From: CAVZLD01 sp964522605
GTDB taxonomy: Bacteria; Planctomycetota; Planctomycetia; Pirellulales; Pirellulaceae
DNA: 41,371 nucleotides
Assembly: GCA_964522605.1 (NCBI GenBank)
Contig: CAZFWV010000021.1
Location: 1 to 41,371, forward strand
Reading direction: 5' to 3'
Position 1 is the stretch's first letter; each line of letters starts with the position of its first letter. A program made the position numbers and the translations under genes. Of this stretch, positions 17,413 to 26,087 are shown in pieces. The notes under the pieces were generated by a model. It saw nothing but the letters and a program-made list of their open reading frames with translations, did no database searches and was not told where the DNA came from.

Positions 17413-19284
17413 TTACGTCGAAGTCGGTTCGTCCATGTAGCGCACAATGACGTAATAGGCACCGCAGATTTCTTTGCCCATCTCATCCAACCACCAAGTC
17501 TGGAGCGTTGTGCGACCGGCCGACAGATTCATTTCAAATGTGACGGATTGGGAACTCGGGGCAATCATCGTCTGCACGGTCTGGTGACCGATCTGTAATC
17601 GCGCAGCATCAATTAGCAATGCAGGCCCTGCTGAGAGATGACCGTCTGCAACGGTAGTCTGCTCAACCGCCTGATCAATTCGCAGGCCGGATTCCGGCGG
17701 AAAGCGGCGAAGCTCGAACCGATACCGGCCAGCGCGATCAACATCCAGATGCCATCTTCCGTTTTTCTCCACACCACGCCGGACCTGGGCCTGCTGATCC
17801 ACGAAAACATCGGCCCATTCACAAGCACTCAAGGTCACCGGGTTTTGTCGTGCGTTGCCGATAATCGAGGGCTGAAACTCGCGGCATTCGTCTCGCACAC
17901 CGGCCCACCAAGTATCAAGGTGCGCACGCATCTTGGCCACAACCTCGGGATGCTTTGCGAGAATATTGTCTTCCTGCTGCGGATCGGTTTCCAGATTGTA
18001 CAACTCGCGGTCCTCGATCAATCGCCATCGCTGCCACAGCACGGCCGCGCCTTCGCGGCGAGGCACCGCTTCGTTGTCTGGCAGCGTTTGGGTACTCTTG
18101 AATGGCATTCGACTGAAATTGATGACCAAAATCCGATCCTGCGGCAATTCGGTCCGTCCCCGCAGGACCGGCACGAGACTCTGTCCGTCGAATCTGGCAT
18201 TTTGTGGTGGCTGAACTCCACACAATTCCAAGAGTGTCGGCAGAAGATCCTGTACCTGAGCCAGACCATGCACGTCACCCGACGGACGGAGCTTTCCGGC
18301 GGGCCATCGGATAAAGCACGGAACCCGATGTCCTCCTTCCCAGAGCGTGGCTTTTTTCCCGCGCATTCCGGCATCGAAATACTCGGGGGCAAAGGTACTT
18401 CCGTTGTCAGTAAAGAAGACGATGATTGTGTTTTCGCGCTGACCCGACTGCTCCAGAAACGATTCCAGCCGTCCCATGTTCTCGTCGATGTTCGCCACCA
18501 TTGCGAGGTATCGAACCAACTCGCGTTCACGTTCCGGCTTGAGCGGCGGTAACTGGTCCTTGACCCGCTCCAGGTCCTTCTCCACCGCGGAGCGGAACTC
18601 GGCCGGGACAAAGTGCGGTTGATGCGCGGCGGCGGTTGGCAGGTAGCACAGAAAAGGACTCCCGGCTTCGGCCTGTTGGTTCATCCACGCAATCGCTTCT
18701 CGGAAAAGCACGTCTGTCGTATAGCCGGTATAGGCTTGACGTTGGCCGTTGTGAATGTACGTGTCATCGAAGTAGTCGTTATTCCAGTAGTCCGGTACAG
18801 AACCGATGTGTGACGACGGAAACCACACCGCTTCCGCAAACCCACGGTCCTCGGGCCGATAGGGAAAGGTGTCCCCCAGATGCCACTTTCCGAAGATGCC
18901 TGTTGCGTAACCCGCGTCAGCAAACATCTGCGGCATGATGGGCAATTCGCGCCGCAGCAGCGTCCGCCCGCTGCTGACATTCATTGCGCCGTTTCGTAGC
19001 GCATCCTGACCTGACATCAACTGGCCCCGTGTGGGCGTGCACATCGGCGCCACGTGAAAATCGGTAAACCGTACGCTTTCTGCCCTGAGCCGGTCGAGGT
19101 TTGGAGTCTTCACGACCGGATTTCCGTGTGCCGACAACTCACCATATCCCTGGTCGTCGGTGAGGATGATAATGACATTTGGTTCGGATTCAGATCCAAG
19201 AGCACTTCCGAGATTCACCAGCACGCAAGCCAACGTAAATTGCAGAATGACGTTCAGGATAATCAGGTCCTTTTTCGTCCTCAT
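17413..19284 (-). CDS. Secreted S1-family sulfatase with C-terminal extension
   Basis: The 623-aa product has a signal peptide (about 1-30), then the sulfatase core: metal ligands in ILTDDQGYGE (Asp43, Asp44) and the formylglycine motif CTPTRGQLMSG with Cys82. A maturase is needed to convert this Cys; none is present in the window. The arylsulfatase fold ends near residue 460 and is followed by about 150 residues of beta-rich C-terminal domain ending in a WWLDEMGKEICGAYYV segment, as in many planctomycete sulfatases. GAGG is 6 bases before the ATG. It is the first gene of the minus-strand glycan operon and is divergent from another sulfatase at 19744. The substrate position and sugar cannot be told from sequence. 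Confidence 0.93.
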   Translation of the reverse strand: MRTKKDLIILNVILQFTLACVLVNLGSALGSESEPNVIIILTDDQGYGELSAHGNPVVKTPNLDRLRAESVRFTDFHVAPMCTPTRGQLMSGQDALRNGAMNVSSGRTLLRRELPIMPQMFADAGYATGIFGKWHLGDTFPYRPEDRGFAEAVWFPSSHIGSVPDYWNNDYFDDTYIHNGQRQAYTGYTTDVLFREAIAWMNQQAEAGSPFLCYLPTAAAHQPHFVPAEFRSAVEKDLERVKDQLPPLKPERERELVRYLAMVANIDENMGRLESFLEQSGQRENTIIVFFTDNGSTFAPEYFDAGMRGKKATLWEGGHRVPCFIRWPAGKLRPSGDVHGLAQVQDLLPTLLELCGVQPPQNARFDGQSLVPVLRGRTELPQDRILVINFSRMPFKSTQTLPDNEAVPRREGAAVLWQRWRLIEDRELYNLETDPQQEDNILAKHPEVVAKMRAHLDTWWAGVRDECREFQPSIIGNARQNPVTLSACEWADVFVDQQAQVRRGVEKNGRWHLDVDRAGRYRFELRRFPPESGLRIDQAVEQTTVADGHLSAGPALLIDAARLQIGHQTVQTMIAPSSQSVTFEMNLSAGRTTLQTWWLDEMGKEICGAYYVIVRYMDEPTST

Positions 19285-19502
19285 TGGAGCCTCATTGATG
19301 TCAAAAGAAGAAACAGTGTGAATCCTGCCCGCAGCGTATTGCTGCAGATTCTACCATTTCCAGAAACAGCCAGCCGGTGGCGTCGCTGAAAAGATCGGGC
19401 GGCGTTCCTGGAGCCGGTGGCGCATGTTCTTTTCTTCTCTAATTCCGTTCAATTTGCTTCGTCTTTTGTGCAGGCTTCGCCTTCATCGCGGTATATTGGG
19501 TG

Positions 19503-19519
19503 TTCGCGCGCCGCGCGAA
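19503..19519. promoter_or_regulatory. 17-bp palindrome between divergent sulfatase genes
   Basis: TTCGCGCG-C-CGCGCGAA is a perfect 8-bp palindrome around one base in the 459-bp gap (19285-19743) between two divergent sulfatase genes. A TATATT sequence lies just before it at 19492-19497. Position and symmetry suit an operator, but GC-rich palindromes also arise by chance. The rest of the gap shows no gene. Confidence 0.3.
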
Positions 19520-19743
19520 GTCTTTGGAAGCGGGTTCACCATGGAGTGGAAGAGGCTTCGGCCGAGTCTCGCTGGGCGGCTTTTCCAGCTCGGCAGGAGC
19601 CTTGCCATCGCGAGTGATGGTTCTGTAATGCAATCTCGTCAGTCAGGCGGACGGTACAATTGACCGGCCATTTTCCGTCGAGGTCCCGCCACGGTTTGTT
19701 TGGGCTGCAACTTATTTGATCCTTTTTCATCAGGAGAATCGCA

Positions 19744-22092
19744 ATGCGGATGATCCCCGATACCCAGTGGCTGCGACACCGTATGTTCTTGTTGGTCAGC
19801 ATACTGCTTACAGGGCCAGCTTTTCTCCAGGCGCAGACGCAGTTGCCACAACCTGACCCGGATTTCAAAGGCAAGATCGCAGAAACCTACGAGAACTCAG
19901 TACCGAGCTATCCTCAACCAGTCGAGGCTCCTGCCGGCGCCCCGAATATCTTGATCATTCTGCTCGATGATGTGGGATTCGGGATGTGCTCCACGTTCGG
20001 TGGTCCAGTCCCGACGCCTCATCTGGACAAGCTTGCTCGGAACGGCCTGACTTACACACGTTTCCACACGACCGCGCTTTGTAGTCCGACTCGTGGAGCT
20101 TTACTCGCCGGTCGGAACCATCACACGATCGGCACGGGCGTCATTATCGAGATGGGAACTGGATTTCCGGGATACACGGGCATCATCCCGCGGAGCACGG
20201 CTCTCGTTTCCGAGATCCTGCGTGATCATGGGTACGCCACCAGCATGTTCGGCAAATGGCACAACACGCCGGAGCCGGACATCAGTCCGGCGGGACCGTT
20301 TGACCGATGGCCAACCGGACTTGGCTTCGATTACTTCTACGGATTCAATCAGGGCGAGACGCACCAATATTATCCGACGCTTTACCGCAACACGGTGCCC
20401 GTTTCTCAACCGAAGAGTCCGGAAGAGGGATATCATTTCACCGAAGATATGACCGACGAGGCCATCGCGTGGATTCGCAACACGCGCGCAGCCAACCGCG
20501 ACAAGCCCTGGTTCTGTTATTTCAGCACAGGTGCGGTCCACGCTCCACACCATACGCCGCCGGAGTGGCAGGCAAAGTTTCAGGGAAAGTTTGACTACGG
20601 CTGGGATCAGCAGAGAGAACGGACCCACGCAAAACAATTGGCAATGGGAATCGTCCCGACAGGTACGAAACTCACGCCACGACCAAAAGAGATACCTGCC
20701 TGGGAAGATGTTTCAGCGGATGCCAAAAAGGTTTATCGGAAGCTGATGGAGAATTACGCCGGGTTCATGGCGCACACGGATCATCACGTCGGCCGACTGA
20801 TCGAGAGTCTCGAATCTGGCGGCGAATTGGATAACACACTCATTTTCTACATTGTGGGAGACAACGGCGCGTCTGCCGAAGGAGGACTCGAAGGAACCTT
20901 CAGCGAACTCGCCAGTTTACTCGGAATCCAGCTTGGACTCGAAAGCACGATCAATCGGCTGGACGAGATCGGGGGGCCCACGAGTGAGCCGCACGTTCCC
21001 GTCGGTTGGGCGTGGGCGATGGACAGTCCTTTTCAGTGGACGAAACAAGTCGCCAGTCATTTTGGCGGTACGCGTAATCCGTTAGTGATCCACTGGCCCA
21101 AGGGGATCGAGGCAAAAGGTCAGCGGCGAACACAGTTCCATCACGTGATTGATGTCGTTCCGACGATTCTTGAAGCGTGCAAAATTCCAGAGCCGGAGGA
21201 GGTCAACGGGATTCCCCAGAAACCGATCGAGGGAATCAGTATGGAGTACTCCTTCGATCATGCCGAAGCCGAGGGGCGGCGAACGACACAGTATTTCGAG
21301 ATGTTCTGCAACCGCGCGATTTATCATGACGGATGGGTCGCCTGCAGCCATTTCGGTACGCCGTGGGATACCGACAGCCGATCAGGGAACTTCAATGAGG
21401 CTCCGTGGGAGCTATACAACATCGAGAATGATTTCAGCCAGGCTGACGATCTCGCGGCAACCAACCCGGAAAAGCTGAAAGAGTTGCAGGCGACGTTCCT
21501 CGAAGAAGCAAAGAAGTATGATGTCCTGCCGCTCGACCCACGCTTCGTCGAGAGACTCGACCCCAAGCTTCGCGTGAGCGGCGATCCTCCGACTTCCTGG
21601 ACGTATTACGGCAACACAGTCTGGCTGCCGGAGCCCGTGGGGCCGCAGCTATTCCCGCGTGGTCATTCTATTACTGCCGAATTGGAAATTCCCCAGGAGA
21701 ATGCTGACGGCGTCATCACTTGTGCGGGAGCGTTCTCGGCGGGCTGGACCTTGTACGTGAAGAATCGCAAACCGAACTTCCGCTATACGTGTTTCGATAT
21801 TGCAGACGTCAATATTCGGGGAGCGGAACCGCTGCCAGCCGGCCAGGTCACTCTCAAGACGCTCTTCGTACCGGATGGTTCTCCGGAAGGAAGCGGTACA
21901 CTCGAGATCTTTGTAAATGGCCAGTCAGCGGGCAAGGGTAAGTTGACACGGTCTCTGTTCCGCCACGGACTGGAACCGTTCGAGGTCGGCCGTGACTCGA
22001 TCACTTCGATTGATCCAGCCTACCGAGAGCAAGGAGAATTCGAGTTCGCCGGTACAATTAAAAAGATCGTATTCGAGCTGACCAATCCGTAG
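19744..22092 (+). CDS. Secreted long-form arylsulfatase (S1 family)
   Basis: The 782-aa product has a signal peptide (about 14-30) and the long arylsulfatase layout. The core starts NILIILLDDVGFGMCSTFGG (Asp75, Asp76) and the formylglycine motif is LCSPTRGALLAGRNHH with Cys113. Further metal-site segments are MFGKWHNTPE and YIVGDNGASAEGG. The C-terminal 170 residues form the extra domain seen in this subfamily (HSITAELEIPQ ... GTIKKIVFELTNP). Length exceeds a typical 500-aa sulfatase by about 250 residues. AGGAG is 7 bases before the ATG. It is divergent from the sulfatase at 17413-19284 and is followed, after a 307-base gap holding a dispersed repeat, by a peptidase-like hydrolase. Confidence 0.93.
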   Translation: MRMIPDTQWLRHRMFLLVSILLTGPAFLQAQTQLPQPDPDFKGKIAETYENSVPSYPQPVEAPAGAPNILIILLDDVGFGMCSTFGGPVPTPHLDKLARNGLTYTRFHTTALCSPTRGALLAGRNHHTIGTGVIIEMGTGFPGYTGIIPRSTALVSEILRDHGYATSMFGKWHNTPEPDISPAGPFDRWPTGLGFDYFYGFNQGETHQYYPTLYRNTVPVSQPKSPEEGYHFTEDMTDEAIAWIRNTRAANRDKPWFCYFSTGAVHAPHHTPPEWQAKFQGKFDYGWDQQRERTHAKQLAMGIVPTGTKLTPRPKEIPAWEDVSADAKKVYRKLMENYAGFMAHTDHHVGRLIESLESGGELDNTLIFYIVGDNGASAEGGLEGTFSELASLLGIQLGLESTINRLDEIGGPTSEPHVPVGWAWAMDSPFQWTKQVASHFGGTRNPLVIHWPKGIEAKGQRRTQFHHVIDVVPTILEACKIPEPEEVNGIPQKPIEGISMEYSFDHAEAEGRRTTQYFEMFCNRAIYHDGWVACSHFGTPWDTDSRSGNFNEAPWELYNIENDFSQADDLAATNPEKLKELQATFLEEAKKYDVLPLDPRFVERLDPKLRVSGDPPTSWTYYGNTVWLPEPVGPQLFPRGHSITAELEIPQENADGVITCAGAFSAGWTLYVKNRKPNFRYTCFDIADVNIRGAEPLPAGQVTLKTLFVPDGSPEGSGTLEIFVNGQSAGKGKLTRSLFRHGLEPFEVGRDSITSIDPAYREQGEFEFAGTIKKIVFELTNP

Positions 22093-22179
22093 TGGGAACC
22101 GGCCATGATTGTTCAGAACTCTTGACTCGAAAGCCTCCGGCCGATCGAGGGCCGGCAGGAGCACGCCTCGGCGCTGCTC

Positions 22180-22226
22180 ACGGTGAAAGTGTTGTTTTCT
22201 CGGCAAGAAATCGAGCGACCAACGGA
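22180..22226 (+). repeat. Dispersed 47-bp repeat core, copy B
   Basis: This plus-strand segment matches the minus strand of 1632-1678 with three mismatches in 47. It sits in the gap 22093-22399 between the sulfatase and S15-hydrolase genes, and no gene is credible there. An ORF that crosses it (22092-22403) carries SARNRATNG, the same peptide produced by copy A, which marks it as repeat-derived. Confidence 0.75.
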
Positions 22227-22399
22227 AGCGACTCTGGCACGCGTGCGGTAACACCCGGTTGGGTTGCGGCCCTGTCGCACTGCACGATTCCGCTGCTGCG
22301 GATTCGGGGAACTGGTCCTGCGCATCTTGAGAACTTCGGGCTCTCCGACGACTATACTGGAGGTTTCCGTCAACAGACCTTCTGCGGATTGGCAGTGCG

Positions 22400-24304
22400 A
22401 TGAACAGGTTTTACCGATCCATGTGGACGCTTCTCTTGGTATGTACGGTGTCTTGCGGCGCGTGGGGCGGCGAAGAAGACGCGGGTGCGAACGATTCGAC
22501 GCAGCGAAGCGTCCCGATCTTCGAGGACGGTGAGGCTCAGATCGTCGAAGCCTTCAAGGATTCCGACTATTGGGTCCGCCATGATCTGTGGGTCGAGACG
22601 GAATTCGATTCCGACAATGATGGTCGGCTGGATCGGATGCATGTGAGCGTGACGCGTCCGCGACAGACCGAAACGGAAGGCTTGAAACTCCCGGTGGTCT
22701 ATGTTTCCAGCCCTTATTTCGGCGGGACGGGCACAGCCGGACGGGAGTATTTCTGGGATCCGCATCAAGAAATTGGGGAGGAACCTCCGGCGCGTACGAC
22801 TCAGCCTCCCGTCGAACGGGAAGGAATGCGTCCCATCATATCGAAGTCACATGCAGAACAATGGGTGCCTCGTGGCTACATTGTGGTTCATTCTTCCTCT
22901 CCCGGGACCGGTCTGTCGCAAGGGTGTCCAACCGTCGGCGGCATGAATGAGTCTCTCGCTCCGAAGGCGGTCATCGATTGGCTGTGCGGCCGCGCGGACG
23001 GCTTTACTACCGTCGATGGGTATGAGCGAGTTTCCGCCGGATGGTGTACAGGCAAGGTGGGCATGACCGGCACCTCCTACAACGGCACGCTCACCTTGGC
23101 CGCGGCGACGACCGGGGTTGACGGCTTGGAGGCGATCATCCCGATTGCCCCCAACACTTCGTACTACCACTATTATCGCTCCAATGGACTGGTTCGGCAT
23201 CCATTTGGATACATGGGGGAAGACATTGACTGTCTTTATGAGTTCATTCACAGCGGTCCCGAAGAGACTCGCGCGATTTGTAACGCGTGCGTGCGTGATG
23301 CGCTGATGCACGTTAATCAGGACCGTCGGACTGGCGACTACAACGAGTTCTGGGCGGAGCGGGATTATCTGAATGACCTGGAACCGCTCAAGGCCCCGAT
23401 GTTGATGGCGCACGCATTCAATGACTGGAATGTGGTCCCGGAGCATAGCGTTCGCATCCTGGAAGCCGTGAAGAAAAAGGGGATTCCTTATCAGGCCTAC
23501 TTTCATCAAGGTGGTCACGGCGGGCCACCTCCCATGAAACTGATGAATCGCTGGTTCACGCGTTATCTGCACGGCGTGGAAAACAGCGTGGAACAGGACA
23601 AACGCGCTTGGATCGTTCGAGAAGGCGATGAGCGGGACCAGCCAACGGCCTACGATGACTATCCGCATCCAAATGCCAGGCCGGTCACTTTCCATCTGAA
23701 AGCTGGTGCACCAAAACAGGGCGAGCTTCGCCTCAAAGTTCGCGAAAAGCAGGGCAGCGAGTCCTTCATCGACAACTATTCGTTCAATGGAGAGGCTCTT
23801 GCGCGAGCGGAATGGACGACGCATCGACTGATTTACGTGTCCAAGGAATTAAAGAAGCCCCTTCACATCTCCGGTACACCAAGCATCTCAATTCGGCTGG
23901 CTTGCGACCAACCGGCGGCGAACTTGTCGGTATGGCTTGTCTCATTGCCTTGGGGATCGGGCAGAGACACAAAGATTACTGACAATATCATCACACGTGG
24001 ATGGGCCGATCCGCAGAATCACGAGTCGCTTTCCAACAGCCAAGCACTGACTCCCGGAACATTTTATGAGTTGGAGTTCGACCTTCAGCCCGATGATCAA
24101 GTGATTCCCAAAGGACAGCAGATCGGCTTGATGGTTTTCTCCAGCGATCAGGATTTCACCCTCTGGCCCGAACCGGGAACGGAACTGACGATTGACCTGG
24201 ACGCAACGTCGCTCACACTGCCGATCGTTGGCGGAAAGCGAGCATGGAGGCAATCACTAAGGGACGACGAGGACGGGAAGGCGGCGCAACGCGACGAAAG
24301 ATGA
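22400..24304 (+). CDS. Secreted S15/X-Pro dipeptidyl-peptidase-like alpha/beta hydrolase
   Basis: The 634-aa product has a signal peptide (about 1-23). The alpha/beta hydrolase domain carries the nucleophile in GMTGTSYNGT (Ser226), with candidate Asp342 in FNDWNV and His373 in QGGHGGPP, matching the S15 catalytic triad order. A C-terminal jelly-roll PepX_C-like domain follows (about 430-625). S15 relatives cut X-Pro dipeptides, while the related CocE/NonD group are esterases or acylases, so the substrate is open. The ribosome binding site is weak. Being next to a sulfatase it may remove acyl or peptide groups from a natural substrate, but that is only inference. The last residues are charged and unconserved. 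Confidence 0.87.
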   Translation: MNRFYRSMWTLLLVCTVSCGAWGGEEDAGANDSTQRSVPIFEDGEAQIVEAFKDSDYWVRHDLWVETEFDSDNDGRLDRMHVSVTRPRQTETEGLKLPVVYVSSPYFGGTGTAGREYFWDPHQEIGEEPPARTTQPPVEREGMRPIISKSHAEQWVPRGYIVVHSSSPGTGLSQGCPTVGGMNESLAPKAVIDWLCGRADGFTTVDGYERVSAGWCTGKVGMTGTSYNGTLTLAAATTGVDGLEAIIPIAPNTSYYHYYRSNGLVRHPFGYMGEDIDCLYEFIHSGPEETRAICNACVRDALMHVNQDRRTGDYNEFWAERDYLNDLEPLKAPMLMAHAFNDWNVVPEHSVRILEAVKKKGIPYQAYFHQGGHGGPPPMKLMNRWFTRYLHGVENSVEQDKRAWIVREGDERDQPTAYDDYPHPNARPVTFHLKAGAPKQGELRLKVREKQGSESFIDNYSFNGEALARAEWTTHRLIYVSKELKKPLHISGTPSISIRLACDQPAANLSVWLVSLPWGSGRDTKITDNIITRGWADPQNHESLSNSQALTPGTFYELEFDLQPDDQVIPKGQQIGLMVFSSDQDFTLWPEPGTELTIDLDATSLTLPIVGGKRAWRQSLRDDEDGKAAQRDER

Positions 24305-24452
24305 ACGGGCCCCTTCAATGAAGAACCACGTTCGGAGTAACCAAGCACGGTCCTATCCAAACAGGATTCACTCTCCCTCTGGAGGTCGTGCAGTTTACAG
24401 GTTGTGAATGTGCCGGAGTTTCCCGGGTCTGTTGGCTGCATCACGTCCGCTT

Positions 24453-24525
24453 CTCGTTTAACGGTAAGCCGAAGGCGTCGGTTCTTTTCGTACCCGCAGG
24501 CGCCTTCGGCTTGCCGTTAAACGAG
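24453..24525. repeat. CTCGTTTAAC-capped hairpin repeat, copy 2
   Basis: Arms 24453-24477 and 24501-24525 pair at 24 of 25 positions, the exception still allowing a G-U pair in RNA. The ends CTCGTTTAAC / GTTAAACGAG are the same as in copy 1, while the inner stem (GGTAAGCCGAAGGCG) differs. It lies 148 bases past the S15-hydrolase stop. A 12-base word GAGGTCGTGCAG lies 72 bases upstream (24382) and recurs at 41287 before copy 3. The rest of the gap 24305-24697 shows no gene. Confidence 0.78.
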
Positions 24526-24697
24526 TTGCATGGAATCGCCGTCAAACATAAGTTCCTCCGAGCCAGCAACTGAAAAGCCGCACGAGCTCCGGCGCGAAAG
24601 GTTGCTGTAACCTGCACTGGTCTAGCAAGTAAAAAACTGCGCGACTACTATGAAAGAAGTTCTGCGGAGGGACGCTTCACGACGGAGTGCATGCTAG

Positions 24698-25036
24698 ATG
24701 AGAAAACGCAATCGCGGGTTCGTCACCTTCTTACGTCACTTTTTCCGGCACACGCTGATTGTGCGTGAAATCCTCGCCGGTTTGCTCCTATTGATCTGCT
24801 TGGGCGGCATCACGATATCCTACGTAGAAAACCGGTCGATGGAAGAATCGCTCTATTTTGCGTTCATTACCGGACTCTCTATTGGATATGGAGACATTGC
24901 GCCGTCCACGATTTGGGGTCGCGTGATCAGCGTGACCATCGGGCTGGTGGGGATGGTCTTCATCGGCTTGACGGTGGCTGTCGCCACGCGCGCTTTGTCC
25001 GATGCGGTCGAACAATTGCGCCGACGCGATCGGTAG
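24698..25036 (+). CDS. Minimal two-TM potassium channel
   Basis: The 112-aa product has two membrane helices (about 22-43 and 76-98) around a pore loop with the filter sequence TGLSIGYGDIAP (59-69). The usual potassium filter is TVGYGD; here it is SIGYGD, a known conservative variant. There is no RCK or cyclic-nucleotide domain, so it would be a bare pore working as a tetramer in the inner membrane. The N terminus is strongly basic. The nearest purine-rich site (GGAG) lies about 12 bases before the ATG. It converges with the sulfotransferase gene, 28 bases apart. Confidence 0.85.
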   Translation: MRKRNRGFVTFLRHFFRHTLIVREILAGLLLLICLGGITISYVENRSMEESLYFAFITGLSIGYGDIAPSTIWGRVISVTIGLVGMVFIGLTVAVATRALSDAVEQLRRRDR

Positions 25037-25064
25037 ATTTGAGTGCGGCGAAATCGGTGATTGC

Positions 25065-26084
25065 CTACGCGCCGTTCGGAAACTCGCGTAGGGGAGCGTC
25101 GGAGTCAGCGCTGTATAAGTCGATATCAAATGCGAGAGGAATCTCCATCAATTCCTTGGACTCGCTGGGTGACACCTTCTTGTGCCAGCGTGAGAGCAGA
25201 TAGGATGCCTCGTCGACGCGGTCCGCCGTGGTGCTGGTCACGGAACGAGACGGACGTTTCGCTTGTTCGAGCATTGCTTCTGCATCGTGCAGCTTCAGTT
25301 TTCGACAGAGGTACTCGATTACCTTCTGCGGTTGCAGCACGAGTTCCTCGTACGAAATCGTTGCCCACTCGGGATAATCGCCGGACATCACCAGGCGGAA
25401 TGGCACCAACATCTTCAGTGACCAGTCCAAGATATGGGCAGGCAGATCTCGATCGCCGGTCGACTCCTTGAGGATTTTTCGAGCCAAGTCGATCTGCGTT
25501 CCGGTCAGATAGGTTTCGCAGAACGGACGGTGATCCAAGAGATCCTCCACTTCGTGCCTCCAGCCGGCTTGGATGATCGATAAAGCCGTCGAGATGGGAT
25601 GTCGAAACAGAACGTTCGTCAGGACGGGAAAGTTGGCGTCGAACCAGCCGATTAGCGGCGTACCGCTCGTCATTTGAAAGACGACGCGATTGGTCTTGCG
25701 CTGAAAAAAAGGTTCGTCGAAGGCCAGGGTCGGGTTCAGGCACCACTCGGCCGACAGAATCTGCTGTGCGACGTTACGGAATTGGTCTTCCTGGCTTGGA
25801 AGGATGCCGACCATGAAGGAAAAACTACGCTCTCGGTCGCATTGTGCAGCTTGTTTCAAGTCGGGGGCTAGATGTCTCCATCGAGATTGATATAGGGCGA
25901 ATAGCGTTCGGCCCACATAACGGAGACCATCCTCTCGAGAGAGGATATTCAACAGCCACGTCGACCCACCTCTTCGACTGCAATAGAGCAGAATATTTGG
26001 ATTCGGTCCCTGGCGGTGGCTGCAGAGGCAGCGAAAGGCCAACTCGCGGATCAGTAATTCCCAGCGTTCACCGACGAACCACAT
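25065..26084 (-). CDS. Sulfotransferase
   Basis: The 339-aa product has the PAPS-binding signature of sulfotransferases: a P-loop-like 5'-phosphosulfate site LLYCSRRGGSTWLLNIL (about 32-48) and the 3'-phosphate site VLFRHPISTALSII. No signal peptide is visible, so it is cytoplasmic. It starts 3 bases after the stop of the upstream glycosyltransferase gene, as the third gene of a GT4-GT4-sulfotransferase operon. That context suggests it sulfates a glycan precursor or a lipid-linked sugar made by the two transferases. Protein or small-molecule targets are not excluded. Confidence 0.85.
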   Translation of the reverse strand: MWFVGERWELLIRELAFRCLCSHRQGPNPNILLYCSRRGGSTWLLNILSREDGLRYVGRTLFALYQSRWRHLAPDLKQAAQCDRERSFSFMVGILPSQEDQFRNVAQQILSAEWCLNPTLAFDEPFFQRKTNRVVFQMTSGTPLIGWFDANFPVLTNVLFRHPISTALSIIQAGWRHEVEDLLDHRPFCETYLTGTQIDLARKILKESTGDRDLPAHILDWSLKMLVPFRLVMSGDYPEWATISYEELVLQPQKVIEYLCRKLKLHDAEAMLEQAKRPSRSVTSTTADRVDEASYLLSRWHKKVSPSESKELMEIPLAFDIDLYSADSDAPLREFPNGA

Positions 26085-26087
26085 GAT

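Noticed and set aside
17638..18552. 304-aa + strand ORF
   Set aside because: It is antisense to the sulfatase at 17413-19284 and has no recognisable domain.
19439..19633. 64-aa minus-strand ORF in the divergent sulfatase gap
   Set aside because: It has low-complexity Lys/Pro/Arg content, no domain and no clear ribosome binding site, and it covers the likely promoter region.
22092..22403. 103-aa ORF after the long sulfatase
   Set aside because: Its similarity to a peptide near 1.65 kb comes from the shared DNA repeat, and there is no ribosome binding site or domain.
22847..23824. 325-aa minus-strand ORF
   Set aside because: It is fully antisense to the S15 hydrolase, whose catalytic motifs are in the plus frame.
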